From positions 434,001-498,000 of the forward strand of contig NZ_VCNG01000003.1 in assembly GCF_006227205.1 (NCBI RefSeq): 64,000 nucleotides of DNA, given 5' to 3'. The translations under genes were made by a program, and so were the position numbers. Origin of the DNA: Pseudomonas sp. ICMP22404 (lineage in GTDB: Bacteria; Pseudomonadota; Gammaproteobacteria; Pseudomonadales; Pseudomonadaceae). Shown here one piece after another: positions 1 to 9,338 of the stretch. The number at the start of each line of letters is the position of its first letter. Position 1 is the stretch's first letter. The notes under the pieces are model-generated. The model did no database searches and was not told where the DNA came from. It worked only from the letters and a program-made list of their open reading frames with translations.

Positions 1-196
1 ACCGGACGTGGGTGTGCAACACATGGGGAATGTCCAGGAACAGTGCGAACAGCAACGCACCGATCAGGAACGCCGGGCCCTGCATGATAGCCAGCAGCAG
101 CGCCACCGAAATAAGCGGACCGCCAATCAGGATCGCCAGCGTGTCGGCTCGCGCACTGACGAACCACGCTGCCTTGTCAGAGATGGTATTGGACAT
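1..196 (-). CDS. Membrane protein, partial (runs off left edge)
   Basis: The first 65 codons of a minus-strand gene are visible, starting at an ATG at 194-196 and open to the window edge. After a polar start (MSNTISDKAAWF) there are two closely spaced hydrophobic stretches at about residues 20-40 and 43-56, ending in the His-rich text PHVLHTHV. It lies 12 bp downstream of an acyl carrier protein gene on the same strand, so it is probably the third gene of an acyl-activation operon. I do not recognise the family; a membrane enzyme acting on the carried acyl chain is possible, but that is inference from context only. Confidence 0.6.
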   Translation of the reverse strand, partial: MSNTISDKAAWFVSARADTLAILIGGPLISVALLLAIMQGPAFLIGALLFALFLDIPHVLHTHVR

Positions 197-208
197 GCTT
201 TTGCCCCT

Positions 209-475
209 TCAGACCGCGGCAGACAACTCGAATGTGCTGGCGTTTTCGAGCAACTGCGCCAACTCCTGGAGGGTGGTCATTGCGTCGATCAGAGACGCGG
301 AAAAATCCGCCGACAGTTGTCCCCGAAGCTCCGACAGCAGCGTCAACTGGCCCATCGAGTCGAGCCCCAGGTCCAACAGCGTGTCGCTGGCCTTCAATGG
401 GTAGCCATTGAGGTGGGCCGGCAGAATGCCTTGCGTCGAGAGGCGGTGGATGGTCTGGCAAATAACATCAAACAC
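209..475 (-). CDS. Acyl carrier protein
   Basis: A small acidic carrier domain of 88 residues with the phosphopantetheine site DLGLDSMGQ (Ser about 40) in a four-helix layout. I chose the GTG at 473-475 because an AAGGAG lies 5 bases upstream; an earlier in-frame GTG at 488-490 has no such site. It sits 43 bp downstream of the acyl-AMP ligase gene and just ahead of the truncated membrane-protein gene. It is not the housekeeping AcpP: sequence and neighbours differ. Expected role: accept the acyl chain activated by the ligase. The pathway product is unknown. Confidence 0.8.
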   Translation of the reverse strand: MFDVICQTIHRLSTQGILPAHLNGYPLKASDTLLDLGLDSMGQLTLLSELRGQLSADFSASLIDAMTTLQELAQLLENASTFELSAAV

Positions 476-518
476 AGGTGCTCCTTGCACGTATGCAATC
501 CGTGCTGCTAGGGAAGGA

Positions 519-2219
519 TCAGGCGGATACAGCGTCTGTAGCGACCGCTGCGGGGTTCAATTTGCCACTCAGGTACAACCGACTCAGCGCCTGGCGCTGG
601 ATCTTGCCGCTGGTGGTCTTGGGGAAATCGGCGCGACGGATCAACACCAGGTCGTCGACTTGAACGCCGGCATGACGCGCCACTGTCCGGGCGACTTCGC
701 GACGCAGTTCCTCCAGGTCACGATTGCCCAACGCATTGACGGCGATCACCACCACGACGCTCTCTTTGACATGCCGACCGTCAATGCAGGAAAACGCCGC
801 GACAGAACCTGCCGCAAGACCCAGTCCATGCTCCAGCGACCATTCGACGATATGCGGGCTGACGTTCACCCCCGCACGGGTAATCAGGTCCTTGGTCCTG
901 CCGGTAATGTAGACCTCGGCACCCAGCATGAAGCCCAGGTCACCCGTGTCGTACCAATCGCTGGCCTGCGGGCGTACGGGCTCCATCTTCAAGTACCGGC
1001 GAATCACGCTGCTGCCACGAATCTGCAGACTGCCCAGCAGGCCTTCGCTCACCTCCAGGCCGTGTTCGTCCACCACCCGCAATTCGACGTCACCGACCGC
1101 GACGCCGTTGCCCAGATAGGCCGCGGCGCCGGGCGCACCTTCAGGTTGCTCGCGGACCACACCGTCGGCATGCAGGCTCTGGGTATCCAGCCAGCGCACG
1201 CGCAACGCCTGGCCTGGCGCATTGAGGGATACGGCCACCACGGCTTCTGCCATGCCGTAGGCTGGTTGCAGTACCCCAGCTTGCAGGCCATAGGCCCTGA
1301 AGGCCGCTTCGAACTGGCGAAGATGCGCGTGGAAAACCGGTTCGGCACCGACCCATGCGTAGCGCCAATGAGACAGATCCAAATCGCCGTCGCGCAAGCG
1401 TCCCGCCAGGCGGCCAAGCAACGCGAAGGCCGAGGTCGGCGCCGGTGACAGCGTGCCTTTGTAGCGCGACAGCGCATGAAGCCAGGCCAGGGGTTGACGG
1501 CTGAATTCGCTGGTGGGCATCAACACCAGGTCGATGGAGCACCACCAGGCCAGGGTCAGGGCGGAAAGCCCCATGTCATGATGCAGGGGCAACCAGCTCA
1601 CCATGCGATCCGCCGCTGCGACGGCCACGCGTTCGGCAATCGCCTGGCAATTGGCACTGAGCATGGCCTGGGTGATGCACACCGCTTTCGGCGCACCGGT
1701 ACTTCCGGACGTAAACTGCAGGATCGCAAGGCTTTCGGGACGGCTGAGCACCGGTTCATCGACTGGTGTTTCCACGACCTGCATACGCTCGACCAGGGCG
1801 ACGTCCGTCAAGACCCGCTCCGACCACGCTGGCGCAAGCTGCTGCGCGATGCTACCCGAGGTCAGGATCAAGGCCGGATCGAGCAATGCCAGCATCGCTT
1901 CTATTCCTGCCCCTTCGCGTTTGCTTTCGTGGGGCAATTCGTGCGGCAGCAAGGCAATCGCCAACCCCTCGGCCCAGCACGCGAGCACCATGACCAGCAC
2001 TTCAACGCTGGACGGCAGGGCGATGGCAACGACTTGTTCAGACGCCAAGGCACTCTGGCGCAATACCTGGCGCGCACAAGCCACCCGGGCGAGCATTTCG
2101 GACTGTTTCAAGGAGACAGCGGCATCCTGCGCCAAGACCGTGGTCAGGCGAGAAGATGGGCAGGAAAGGAATTTTTCTATCAGGCACAGGCGAGCAGGCG
2201 CAACTAATCCGTCAGTCAT
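519..2219 (-). CDS. Acyl-AMP ligase (FAAL-like, ANL superfamily)
   Basis: 566 residues with the adenylate-forming motifs in order: FTSGSTGAPKAV (P-loop), SWLPLHHDMGL (typical of fatty-acyl-AMP ligases and long-chain acyl-CoA ligases), YGMAE, YDTGDLG, TGRTKDLI and the C-terminal catalytic-lysine motif KTTSGKIQR. It should activate a carboxylic acid as acyl-AMP and load it on the adjacent carrier protein. The start at 2217-2219 has an AAGGAC 8 bases upstream; an ATG at 2244-2246 lacks a ribosome site. First gene of a ligase - carrier - membrane protein operon. Substrate cannot be read from sequence; a free-standing ligase for a small lipopeptide or lipid pathway is plausible. Confidence 0.8.
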   Translation of the reverse strand: MTDGLVAPARLCLIEKFLSCPSSRLTTVLAQDAAVSLKQSEMLARVACARQVLRQSALASEQVVAIALPSSVEVLVMVLACWAEGLAIALLPHELPHESKREGAGIEAMLALLDPALILTSGSIAQQLAPAWSERVLTDVALVERMQVVETPVDEPVLSRPESLAILQFTSGSTGAPKAVCITQAMLSANCQAIAERVAVAAADRMVSWLPLHHDMGLSALTLAWWCSIDLVLMPTSEFSRQPLAWLHALSRYKGTLSPAPTSAFALLGRLAGRLRDGDLDLSHWRYAWVGAEPVFHAHLRQFEAAFRAYGLQAGVLQPAYGMAEAVVAVSLNAPGQALRVRWLDTQSLHADGVVREQPEGAPGAAAYLGNGVAVGDVELRVVDEHGLEVSEGLLGSLQIRGSSVIRRYLKMEPVRPQASDWYDTGDLGFMLGAEVYITGRTKDLITRAGVNVSPHIVEWSLEHGLGLAAGSVAAFSCIDGRHVKESVVVVIAVNALGNRDLEELRREVARTVARHAGVQVDDLVLIRRADFPKTTSGKIQRQALSRLYLSGKLNPAAVATDAVSA

Positions 2220-2469
2220 ATTTTCAGTCCTTGAAACATTCAGCAAAGGTTACTGATCGTAGGACAATGGGTCAATATGGCTTTTTGATATTGATTTGAA
2301 ATTATTGCCTTGGCCTTGTGCCTTCATGGTATTTCGCGACAGAACAACCGCTCTAAATCGCGGGTTGTAGCCACTACGAAAGGACACGAAGTGCCGCGCA
2401 AAAAATTGTCGATGCCCGCCCCGTCGGTGGCAGGCATCGCCAACAAGCTCCGCTTCTAGCCAGTCAAGC
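2220..2469. other. AT-richer intergenic region
   Basis: About 250 bases between the amidase stop and the acyl-AMP ligase start, richer in A+T than its surroundings. It holds the inverted repeat TCAATAT / ATATTGA at 2272-2278 and 2288-2294 with a T-rich loop, about 55 bases upstream of the ligase start. That could be a regulator site. A 77-residue open frame here overlaps the amidase end and has no family features, so I do not call it a gene. Confidence 0.4.
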
Positions 2470-3924
2470 TCACCAACAAGCATTCACCGCCGGCATCCGC
2501 CCCCGCCACGGCTGGGCCCGCTCCAGTTGCCCGGCCAGGGCCAGCAACGTGGCTTCCTCACCAAAGCGCCCGGCGAAATGCGCGCCCATCGGCAACCCCC
2601 TGGCACTCCAGGCTAACGGCACCGACATCGCCGGTTGTCCGCTGGCATTGAACAAGGCCGTAAAGGGCGAGTAGCTGTGGTAGCGCTCGATCAATTGATC
2701 AAGGCTCAGGCACACGTCCTGGATATCCAACTCGCCAATCGGTGCCGGCTCACGGGTCAAGACCGGCGTGAGGATCAGATCGTAATCCTGCATGAACAAC
2801 GCCAGTTGCCGGCCCAGGCCGTGTATCCATTCCACGGCCGCCGCGTACTGGGCGCCACTCACATTACCCTTGTCCCGCAGGATGATCCGGGTCCGCACTT
2901 CCAGTTCTTCGGCCTGGACTGCAAGGCCGCGCATCTGGCCCAGCAGATCGACGTAGTGACGGGTGCTTGCACCGATGATAGTGAACACCTGGTCGAGAAA
3001 CTCCGGCAACACCACCGGCAGGCTCACCGGCTCGACACGATGCCCCAGGGATTCGCACAACCGTGCCGCCTCGCCCACCGCCCGCAAGCTTTCAGGCGAC
3101 GTCGGCCAGGGGCCGAGCTGCTCGACCAGGGCGATACGCAGCGGTTTCGGATCGCGCTGCACTGCGGTCACATAAGGCAGCGCCTGCACCGGGGCAGCAT
3201 AGGGCGCGCCGAGATCCATCCCGGCGGTCGCGTCCAGCAACGCCGCGCTGTCACGCACCGACAAGGTGATCGCATGAGGCGTGCCCATCCCCGCCCAGCC
3301 CTCCCCCACAATCGGTCCCGACGGCAATAAGCCACGGCTGGGCTTGAGGCCGAATACGCCGCAGCATGAGGCCGGCACCCGCAATGAACCGCCGCCATCG
3401 TTGCCATGGGCGAACGGCACCACCCGGGCTGCCACCAACGCCGCCGCACCACCGCTGGAGCCTCCGGCACTGTAATCGGTGTTCCAGGGGTTGCGAGTCG
3501 CGCCGAAACGCGTGGACTCGGTGGAGTACGACGTACCGAACTCCGGCGACGTGCTGGTGCCGACCAACTGGCACCCTGCCCGCCGCAAACGCGTCACGAC
3601 TTCCGCCTCGAAATCCGCCCGAGCGCTTCCCAGGGAGCGGGAGCCGTTGGTCATCGCCGCCCCGTTGACCGGCGAAAACAGATCCTTGATCAAGGTCGGC
3701 ACGCCGGCCAACGGGCCCTGTCCCGTTTGAGCCGTATCCGCTTGCGCCCGCGCCGAGTCGTACAGCCGCTCGGCCACGGCATTGAGTTGCGGCTCGACCC
3801 GCTCCAGGCGCTCGATGGCCACCTCGAGCAATTCGCCAGGCCGGACCTCGCCGCGCCGGACCCACTCGGCCAGCCCCATGGCATCTTCGCGATCCATCAA
3901 CTGGTGGATGTCTTGCATACTCAT
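2470..3924 (-). CDS. Amidase signature family hydrolase
   Basis: 484 residues of the amidase signature (AS) family, which hydrolyses amide bonds with a Ser-cisSer-Lys triad. The triad can be placed: Lys80 in TLIKDLFSP, cis-Ser about 156-157 in AGGSSGGAAA, and nucleophile Ser180 in HGNDGGGSLRVPA. It is not GatA: there are no gatB/gatC neighbours, and it is followed 12 bp upstream on the same strand by an MFS transporter, suggesting an amide-uptake and hydrolysis role. Start ATG at 3922-3924 with AAGGA 9 bases upstream. Physiological substrate unknown. Confidence 0.85.
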   Translation of the reverse strand: MSMQDIHQLMDREDAMGLAEWVRRGEVRPGELLEVAIERLERVEPQLNAVAERLYDSARAQADTAQTGQGPLAGVPTLIKDLFSPVNGAAMTNGSRSLGSARADFEAEVVTRLRRAGCQLVGTSTSPEFGTSYSTESTRFGATRNPWNTDYSAGGSSGGAAALVAARVVPFAHGNDGGGSLRVPASCCGVFGLKPSRGLLPSGPIVGEGWAGMGTPHAITLSVRDSAALLDATAGMDLGAPYAAPVQALPYVTAVQRDPKPLRIALVEQLGPWPTSPESLRAVGEAARLCESLGHRVEPVSLPVVLPEFLDQVFTIIGASTRHYVDLLGQMRGLAVQAEELEVRTRIILRDKGNVSGAQYAAAVEWIHGLGRQLALFMQDYDLILTPVLTREPAPIGELDIQDVCLSLDQLIERYHSYSPFTALFNASGQPAMSVPLAWSARGLPMGAHFAGRFGEEATLLALAGQLERAQPWRGRMPAVNACW

Positions 3925-3936
3925 GCTTCGGATTCC

Positions 3937-5211
3937 TTATTCATGACGATGGGCGTGAGCCGGGCGTGTTGAATCGACAGTAGTTGCCTGGTCGTGGCCG
4001 CGAGCGCGCAGGCCGGCGATCACCCAGAGGAGTGCCGCGACCAGGCCGGCGAAGACCATCCATTGAATGGCGTGGCGCAGGTCTCCGGCGAAGACCATCA
4101 CGAAGGCCACCACCAGCGGGCTGACGAACTGGCCGATATAGAGGAACGAGGTGAACCCGCCCAACCCCCGGCCGCGGGTGCTGGCGGTCAAGGCGTTCAT
4201 CACCGGCGCCATCACATTCGGCACCAGCAACCCGGAACCCAGCCCCTGGATGAAAACCGCCACCAGTACCGCGTTGTAGCTCTGCCCACGCATCAGCAGC
4301 CATAGCCCCAGACTGATGAGGCCCAGCAGCAAGGCGTTGCAGCCGGCGATACCCAAGCGGCGGCGCAACAGCGGCCACATCAATGAGCCCACCAGGGTTG
4401 CCAGCAGGCTCAGGCCCGCGGCCAGGCCGATCATCGTGCTCGACGTGATGCCCAGACTGACCAGCAGCATCGGCGCCTGCACCGGCACGACGAACGTCAG
4501 GACCATGCCGCCCAGAATCATCAGGTAGCCGACTACCAACTGCCGCACCGCGACCTTGGTCGGGCCCGTCTCATCGACCGGCTGCCGCACCACCTGATGC
4601 CTCGCCAGCGGAGGTTCCCACAACACCTTCAGCATCGCCGGCACCAGCAGCAACGGCAGCAGATAGAGCAGGAACGGTGAACGCCACGAGTGCTCCCCCA
4701 GCGCGCCGCCCACGACGAAGAACAGCGCGCCTACCAGGCCGATCGTCACCACCTGCCGATTGACGTAGCGCAAGCGCTCCTCGCCGTGCCAATAGTCGGC
4801 GATCAGAGTCGCGCAGCAGGTCATGACAGCCGCCTCGGTGCAGCCGAACAACAGCCTTGTACCGACAATCGCAGGCAGGCTGTCGAGCAGCGCCGGCAAC
4901 GCGCCGAGCAAGGCGTACAGCAAGGTGGCAAGCACCAGCAACGCCTTGCGCCCGATGCGGTCGGCCAGCCAACCGGCCAGTGGCGCACACACGGCAATCG
5001 CCAGGGCCGGCCCAGTGACGGCCAGCGGCACGAGCAGATCGGCACGGGGCTCGACGGGACCGAATTCGGCGCCCAACCGAGGCAGGATCGGTGCGACCAT
5101 GACTGACCCCATGATGGTCAGGCTGCTGCCCAGCATCAGCACCAGGCCTTCACGCCGGCCAGCCTGGCGCGACGGGGTCGCGGCCGTTGAAGCGGAACTT
5201 GATTGGTTCAT
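3937..5211 (-). CDS. MFS transporter
   Basis: 424 residues with about 12 hydrophobic segments and the major-facilitator loop motif GWLADRIGRKALL (about residues 80-92) between helices 2 and 3. An AAGGGG lies before the ATG at 5209-5211. Its stop is 12 bp from the amidase start and its start 11 bp from the SphA-like gene stop, so these three form one transcription unit (outer-membrane protein, inner-membrane carrier, cytoplasmic hydrolase). Direction of transport and substrate are not evident; drug-efflux-like carriers share the same fold. Confidence 0.8.
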   Translation of the reverse strand: MNQSSSASTAATPSRQAGRREGLVLMLGSSLTIMGSVMVAPILPRLGAEFGPVEPRADLLVPLAVTGPALAIAVCAPLAGWLADRIGRKALLVLATLLYALLGALPALLDSLPAIVGTRLLFGCTEAAVMTCCATLIADYWHGEERLRYVNRQVVTIGLVGALFFVVGGALGEHSWRSPFLLYLLPLLLVPAMLKVLWEPPLARHQVVRQPVDETGPTKVAVRQLVVGYLMILGGMVLTFVVPVQAPMLLVSLGITSSTMIGLAAGLSLLATLVGSLMWPLLRRRLGIAGCNALLLGLISLGLWLLMRGQSYNAVLVAVFIQGLGSGLLVPNVMAPVMNALTASTRGRGLGGFTSFLYIGQFVSPLVVAFVMVFAGDLRHAIQWMVFAGLVAALLWVIAGLRARGHDQATTVDSTRPAHAHRHE

Positions 5212-5222
5212 GGCGAGCCCCT

Positions 5223-6155
5223 TCAGAAACTTTGAGAAATGCGCAACGCCGCGGTATAGCCTTCGGCGCGGTTGCGCGCGTCGAACTCCTTGTAGACGTG
5301 CAGCCAGACCGGCGGAATGCCGGGTTTGAAGTAGCTCACCGCCGGCCCGACAGCCATCACCCGGGCGCGATTGCCGCTCTCCAATCCCGGTGCATCGTCA
5401 TCAGTGAACTGGCGGTAGTAGTACCCGCCCACACCCATGGTCCAGGGCCCGACGTGCTGGCCCACGGCGAACTCGTGGCGGTACTCGACGCCGTTCTTGT
5501 AGTCGGTGGCGTTGTTGCGGGTGTTCACGTCGACTTCGAAGCTTGAGGACACTTCAAAGCCGCTGTCGGACAGGTAGGTGGCGTTGACGATGGGTGAGAA
5601 CGTCCAGTGATTGAGCCCCGGTGAAATCAGCCGATTCTTGTCGTAGTCGCCGGTGGGCGCCTGGATCTGGAACTGGGTGTTGACGAACAGGTTCGGCGAC
5701 AAGGTCCATTGCAGGATCACCGGCAGGAACTGGACGTCCGCCAAGCGAAATGGATCGGCCTCGAGATCCAGCGGGCCGACGGGTGTCTGCACCTGTACCG
5801 AGGCGTCCATCTTGAAGAATGGCACTACGGTGCCGAAGCCGTACTTGGCGCCCAGCACCGTGTAATCGGTCATGCGCATGTAAGCGACGCCGATGGACAG
5901 CACGTCCAGGGAGAAGTTGTTGTCCGCCGAATGGCCGTGGCGGTCTTTCTGCACGTTGGCCGAGTAGAACGCCGTACGCAGGCCGACGGTCCCGAAGGGC
6001 GTAGCCGGCGGCATCATGCCCGCGCCGAAATCATAGACCCCGACCGCGGTGGTCGGCGCGCCGTTTTCGGTGCCATGGGCGCCGGCGCAGAGGCCCAGCA
6101 CCCCCAGGGTCAACCAGGTAAAGCGCAAGACGTTTGTTTTGTTGTTCTGATTCAT
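5223..6155 (-). CDS. SphA/MetA-type outer-membrane protein
   Basis: 310 residues after choosing the ATG at 6153-6155, which has GGAAGGGG upstream. A signal peptide (MNQNNKTNVLRF... cut near AGAHGTE) is followed by alternating aromatic/polar beta-strand text and a C-terminal ...ALRISQSF ending in Phe, as in beta-barrels. The pattern GVYDFGAGMMPPATPFG and QIQAPTGDYDKNRLISPG fits the MetA-pathway/SphA family, often induced with aromatic or sphingosine catabolism. First gene of the unit with the MFS carrier and the amidase, probably an outer-membrane channel for the same substrate. Confidence 0.75.
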   Translation of the reverse strand: MNQNNKTNVLRFTWLTLGVLGLCAGAHGTENGAPTTAVGVYDFGAGMMPPATPFGTVGLRTAFYSANVQKDRHGHSADNNFSLDVLSIGVAYMRMTDYTVLGAKYGFGTVVPFFKMDASVQVQTPVGPLDLEADPFRLADVQFLPVILQWTLSPNLFVNTQFQIQAPTGDYDKNRLISPGLNHWTFSPIVNATYLSDSGFEVSSSFEVDVNTRNNATDYKNGVEYRHEFAVGQHVGPWTMGVGGYYYRQFTDDDAPGLESGNRARVMAVGPAVSYFKPGIPPVWLHVYKEFDARNRAEGYTAALRISQSF

Positions 6156-6226
6156 CGAATGCCCCTTCCGACCGTATGGTGGTGGGGTCATCCTAGGGAG
6201 CAGGCCCTATCGGCCGTTATCCGTTT

Positions 6227-7183
6227 TCAGCACAGATGCGTGCGACGCAGGGTTTGCGAAGGTGTCTCGCCGAACAGGACCCGATAGTCGCTGGAAAACC
6301 GGCTCAGGTGCCAGAAGCCCCAGCGTGCCGCCACCTCTTGCACACCCTGGACTTGATCGCCGTTGCGCAGCTCACGGCGCACGGCATTGAGGCGCAGTGC
6401 CCGCAAATAAGCCACGGGATTGATGCCCAGGGTCTCCTGGAAGCAATACTGCAATTTGCGCCGGCTGGCACCGATGTGGTTGCACAGATCAAGGATCGAC
6501 AGCGGCTCGTCGACATGGGCCAACGCGTACTCCCGGGCCCGGTCGACCATGCGCTTGCGCGCCGTGGGGCTGAGGGGCGGTGCCTCGTCCGGCGCCACCA
6601 GTTCCAGCATGTGCAGCATCACCGTATCCCGCAGGCCGCGACGGATCGACTCGTAACCCAGCAATGATTCCCGTCCCTGGTCGCTTTCCAGCTCGCCGAA
6701 CAGGGCCGCCAGTTCAGCCGGCAGCGTCGAGTCGCCGAGGCGGTAACACTTGGGAAGATCGGTAATTCGAAAACGACTGCCCTGCCGCTCCAGCACATGC
6801 GCCAACGCTTGCTCGTCGATGGCGACACCCAGCACGTCCAGATGCTGGGGCGTGCGCAACTCAGGCAAGTTCTGCCCCCGGGCCACCAACAGGCTGGGCT
6901 CGAGGATCGGATGCCCGGAGCAAAAGACCGGACCGTCCGCCACCAACGGCATGCTGAAGGTGATGGCCCCTTCCCAGGCCGTCCCACGCTTGGTCATGGC
7001 CTGGTTAGAGCGGTCGCGCACCAATTGCATCCAGTCGGAACGGAATTCGATCAACTCGCCTTCGAAACGCCCTGGGGTCAGTTGGTCGTAACAGACCTGC
7101 CAACCGCCCATGTTCCGGGCATGCTCATCGATGTCGACGGTACGGAACCGATTGACCGGCGATGCGATGTTGTTGTTATTCAT
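6227..7183 (-). CDS. AraC-family regulator
   Basis: 318 residues. The C-terminal part (about 215-318) is an AraC/XylS double helix-turn-helix: LSILDLCNHIGASRRKLQYCF then VQEVAARWGFWHLSRFSSDY, ending TPSQTLRRTHLC. The N-terminal part is an AraC-like ligand domain. The frame stays open far upstream as antisense of the next gene; ATGs at 7181-7183 (AAGG 8 bases upstream) and 7196-7198 are the plausible starts. It lies 71 bp upstream of, and co-directional with, the SphA/MFS/amidase genes, so it probably controls them. Effector unknown. Confidence 0.8.
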   Translation of the reverse strand: MNNNNIASPVNRFRTVDIDEHARNMGGWQVCYDQLTPGRFEGELIEFRSDWMQLVRDRSNQAMTKRGTAWEGAITFSMPLVADGPVFCSGHPILEPSLLVARGQNLPELRTPQHLDVLGVAIDEQALAHVLERQGSRFRITDLPKCYRLGDSTLPAELAALFGELESDQGRESLLGYESIRRGLRDTVMLHMLELVAPDEAPPLSPTARKRMVDRAREYALAHVDEPLSILDLCNHIGASRRKLQYCFQETLGINPVAYLRALRLNAVRRELRNGDQVQGVQEVAARWGFWHLSRFSSDYRVLFGETPSQTLRRTHLC

Positions 7184-7354
7184 TGACCCGACCTTCATCG
7201 ATTCCTGGGCTGGTTGGGCAAAGATCAGGCAAGTTCCATTCCGTCTCCCAGGCGCACCGAGCAATTGTGCCGAAAATGGATAATCGACCCGGCATGGATT
7301 GCCTTCCGGTGTATAAAGCACAATGAAATCGACCTCTTGAACCTCCACGCCACC

Positions 7355-8371
7355 ATGAACGAAATGCCCCGTGACATCGACCTCGCCACCCGGTCGATCA
7401 CCCAACCACGCACGCTGGTCTTCCTGGCCTATCCGCATATGGGCCTGTTGGACCTGACCGGCGCCCAGACGGTGTTCTGGGCGGCAACCAAAGCCATGGC
7501 CGAACGCGGCCTGCCCGGCTACGCCGTGCATACCGCCAGCCTCGCCGGCGGATTGATGCGAACCGCCGAGGGCCTGGTCGTGGAAACCTGCTGCCTGCGC
7601 CAGTTCGACGACGTCCTGATCGACACGTTGATCGTCCCCGGCGCGCCCGACATCCGCCAGGCGATGATCGATTGCGTCGACCTGGTCGACTGGCTGCGCC
7701 ATGCCTCGGCCAAAGCCCGACGCACCGCATCGGTGTGCAGCGGCACGTTCCTGATGGCCCAGGCCGGCTTGCTGGACGGACGCCGCGCCGCGACCCACTG
7801 GGCCATGTGCGACATGCTCAGGGACTGCTTCCCGGCGGTTGAAGTGGACCTGGACGCGATCTTCATCCAGCAAGGCCACGTGTGGACCTCGGCGGGGGTC
7901 AGCGCCGGCATCGACATGGCCCTGGCGCTGGTGGAAGCCGATTGCGGTCGCGACGTCGCCCTGCAGGTGGCCCGGGAGCTGGTGGTGTTTCTCAAGCGCC
8001 CTGGTGGCCAGGCGCAGTTCAGCCAGCTGTTGCAACTGCAAACCCAAGACAGCGCCAGCTTCGACGAGCTGCACCTCTGGATTGCCGAACACCTGGGCGA
8101 CGACCTGACCATCGAACGGCTGGCCCGCCAGGCGCGGATGAGCCCGCGCAATTTTGCCCGGGTCTACAAGCGCCAGACCGGGCGAACCCCGGCCAAGGCC
8201 ATCGAGCTGTTCCGCCTGGAAGCCGCGCGAAGGCTGCTGGAAGACTCCCAACGCAACATCGACCAGATCGCCCGGTCGTGCGGCTTCGGTGACGAAGAGC
8301 GGATGCGTCATACCTTCCAGCGCCACCTCTCGATTTCACCTCGGGACTACCGCAAGCGCTTTTCCCGCTGA
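7355..8371 (+). CDS. GlxA-type AraC regulator with DJ-1/PfpI domain
   Basis: 338 residues. Residues about 15-185 form a DJ-1/PfpI (amidotransferase-like) domain with the nucleophile elbow text [25 protein letters not shown]-like region around residue 130. Residues about 230-338 are an AraC double HTH ([21 protein letters not shown] and [20 protein letters not shown]). These GlxA-type proteins regulate catabolic operons by sensing a small metabolite. Start taken at ATG 7355 (MNEMPRDID), where homology-like text begins. It diverges from the AraC gene at 7183, so the two regulators share a 171-bp promoter region. Confidence 0.8.
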   Translation: [338 protein letters not shown]

Positions 8372-8406
8372 CCGGGCCGGGGCTCACAACGATTACCTCA
8401 ACGAGC

Positions 8407-9324
8407 ATGACTTCGTCCATGAGTGACTTCTCCTACACACAGTACATACGTTTCTGGACCCCAGACTCAGGCATCGGCCCGCGTGAGCAAGCGCCGATGC
8501 TCCCCCAGGAGCAGGCTTGGGCCCATGACTACGCGGCCCATCACCGCTTCAACTGGATCGTGGTGCTGATGCCGCCGCTGTGCTTCGGCCCCCTGTTGCC
8601 TCCCATCGCATTCATCCTGGGGCTGTTGCTCTATCGAACGCTGTTTGCCCCTGGCCTGGACGTAGACCCCATCATCGGTGAGTCCCTGGGATGGCAGGTG
8701 GTCGCGATGGTGCTTTTCACCACGACCTGGGCGCTGCGTAATTTCCTGCGGGACAAACACGACCCGACCAAACGCTATTGGCAGTCCATGCCGGACCGAG
8801 GACTGGTCGAGCTTGAGCGCCATACCCTGGTCTCGGGCTTCTGCCTGTGGTCCAGCGACTATGACCCGGACTGCAACACCCTCATGCTCTGGGTCAACGA
8901 TAAAATCGAGCACGTGCAAGACAGCGGTGTATCGCAGTGGATCCTGGCCAAGACCGAGGCAGGGCACTGGCTGGTGCTCAAGGAGCAATTCCCGGGCAAC
9001 TTCACCTACGCCCGGATTGGACGGACGCCTGCGCCGGCCAAGCAGCTGCAACCACGGGCGCATCTGGCGATTGCCTTTGCCCCCGGCACCCAGCTGCCGC
9101 TGGGCCGGCGCTTCGACGGCCCAGCGATCCCCTTGATCGACACGTCGTACTGGCTGGCTGGCGATGAACTCAAGCGCCTTGCCGAGGTGGCCCATCACTG
9201 GCGCTTTTTTCCTCCAGAGCGCTACGCCGTGGTCAACGAGCGGGATGCCGAATGGGTGCAGCGACTGGTGGCGAAGGCGCAAGCCAACATCGACCCCGAG
9301 GGATACGCCTCGAAAGACGATTAG
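8407..9324 (+). CDS. Hypothetical membrane protein
   Basis: About 305 residues (301 if ATG 8419 is used; neither start has a strong ribosome site). Two hydrophobic segments occur at about residues 50-80 (WIVVLMPPLCFGPLLPPIAF) and 94-114. The rest is soluble and Trp-rich, with HHWRFFPPERYAVVNERDAEW near the C terminus. It resembles small bacterial membrane proteins with a cytoplasmic PH-like domain, but I cannot name a family. It starts 35 bp after the GlxA-type regulator on the same strand and converges with the LysR gene. Confidence 0.55.
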   Translation: MTSSMSDFSYTQYIRFWTPDSGIGPREQAPMLPQEQAWAHDYAAHHRFNWIVVLMPPLCFGPLLPPIAFILGLLLYRTLFAPGLDVDPIIGESLGWQVVAMVLFTTTWALRNFLRDKHDPTKRYWQSMPDRGLVELERHTLVSGFCLWSSDYDPDCNTLMLWVNDKIEHVQDSGVSQWILAKTEAGHWLVLKEQFPGNFTYARIGRTPAPAKQLQPRAHLAIAFAPGTQLPLGRRFDGPAIPLIDTSYWLAGDELKRLAEVAHHWRFFPPERYAVVNERDAEWVQRLVAKAQANIDPEGYASKDD

Positions 9325-9338
9325 CCGGCCCGCAGCGC

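Noticed and set aside
2250..2483. 77-residue minus-strand frame between the amidase and the ligase
   Set aside because: Overlaps the amidase C terminus, lacks a ribosome site and has no recognisable pattern.
7199..8326. Apparent 699-residue fusion upstream of the AraC regulator
   Set aside because: The extra N-terminal part is exactly antisense to the GlxA-type gene and has no domain; the AraC protein starts at 7183 or 7198.
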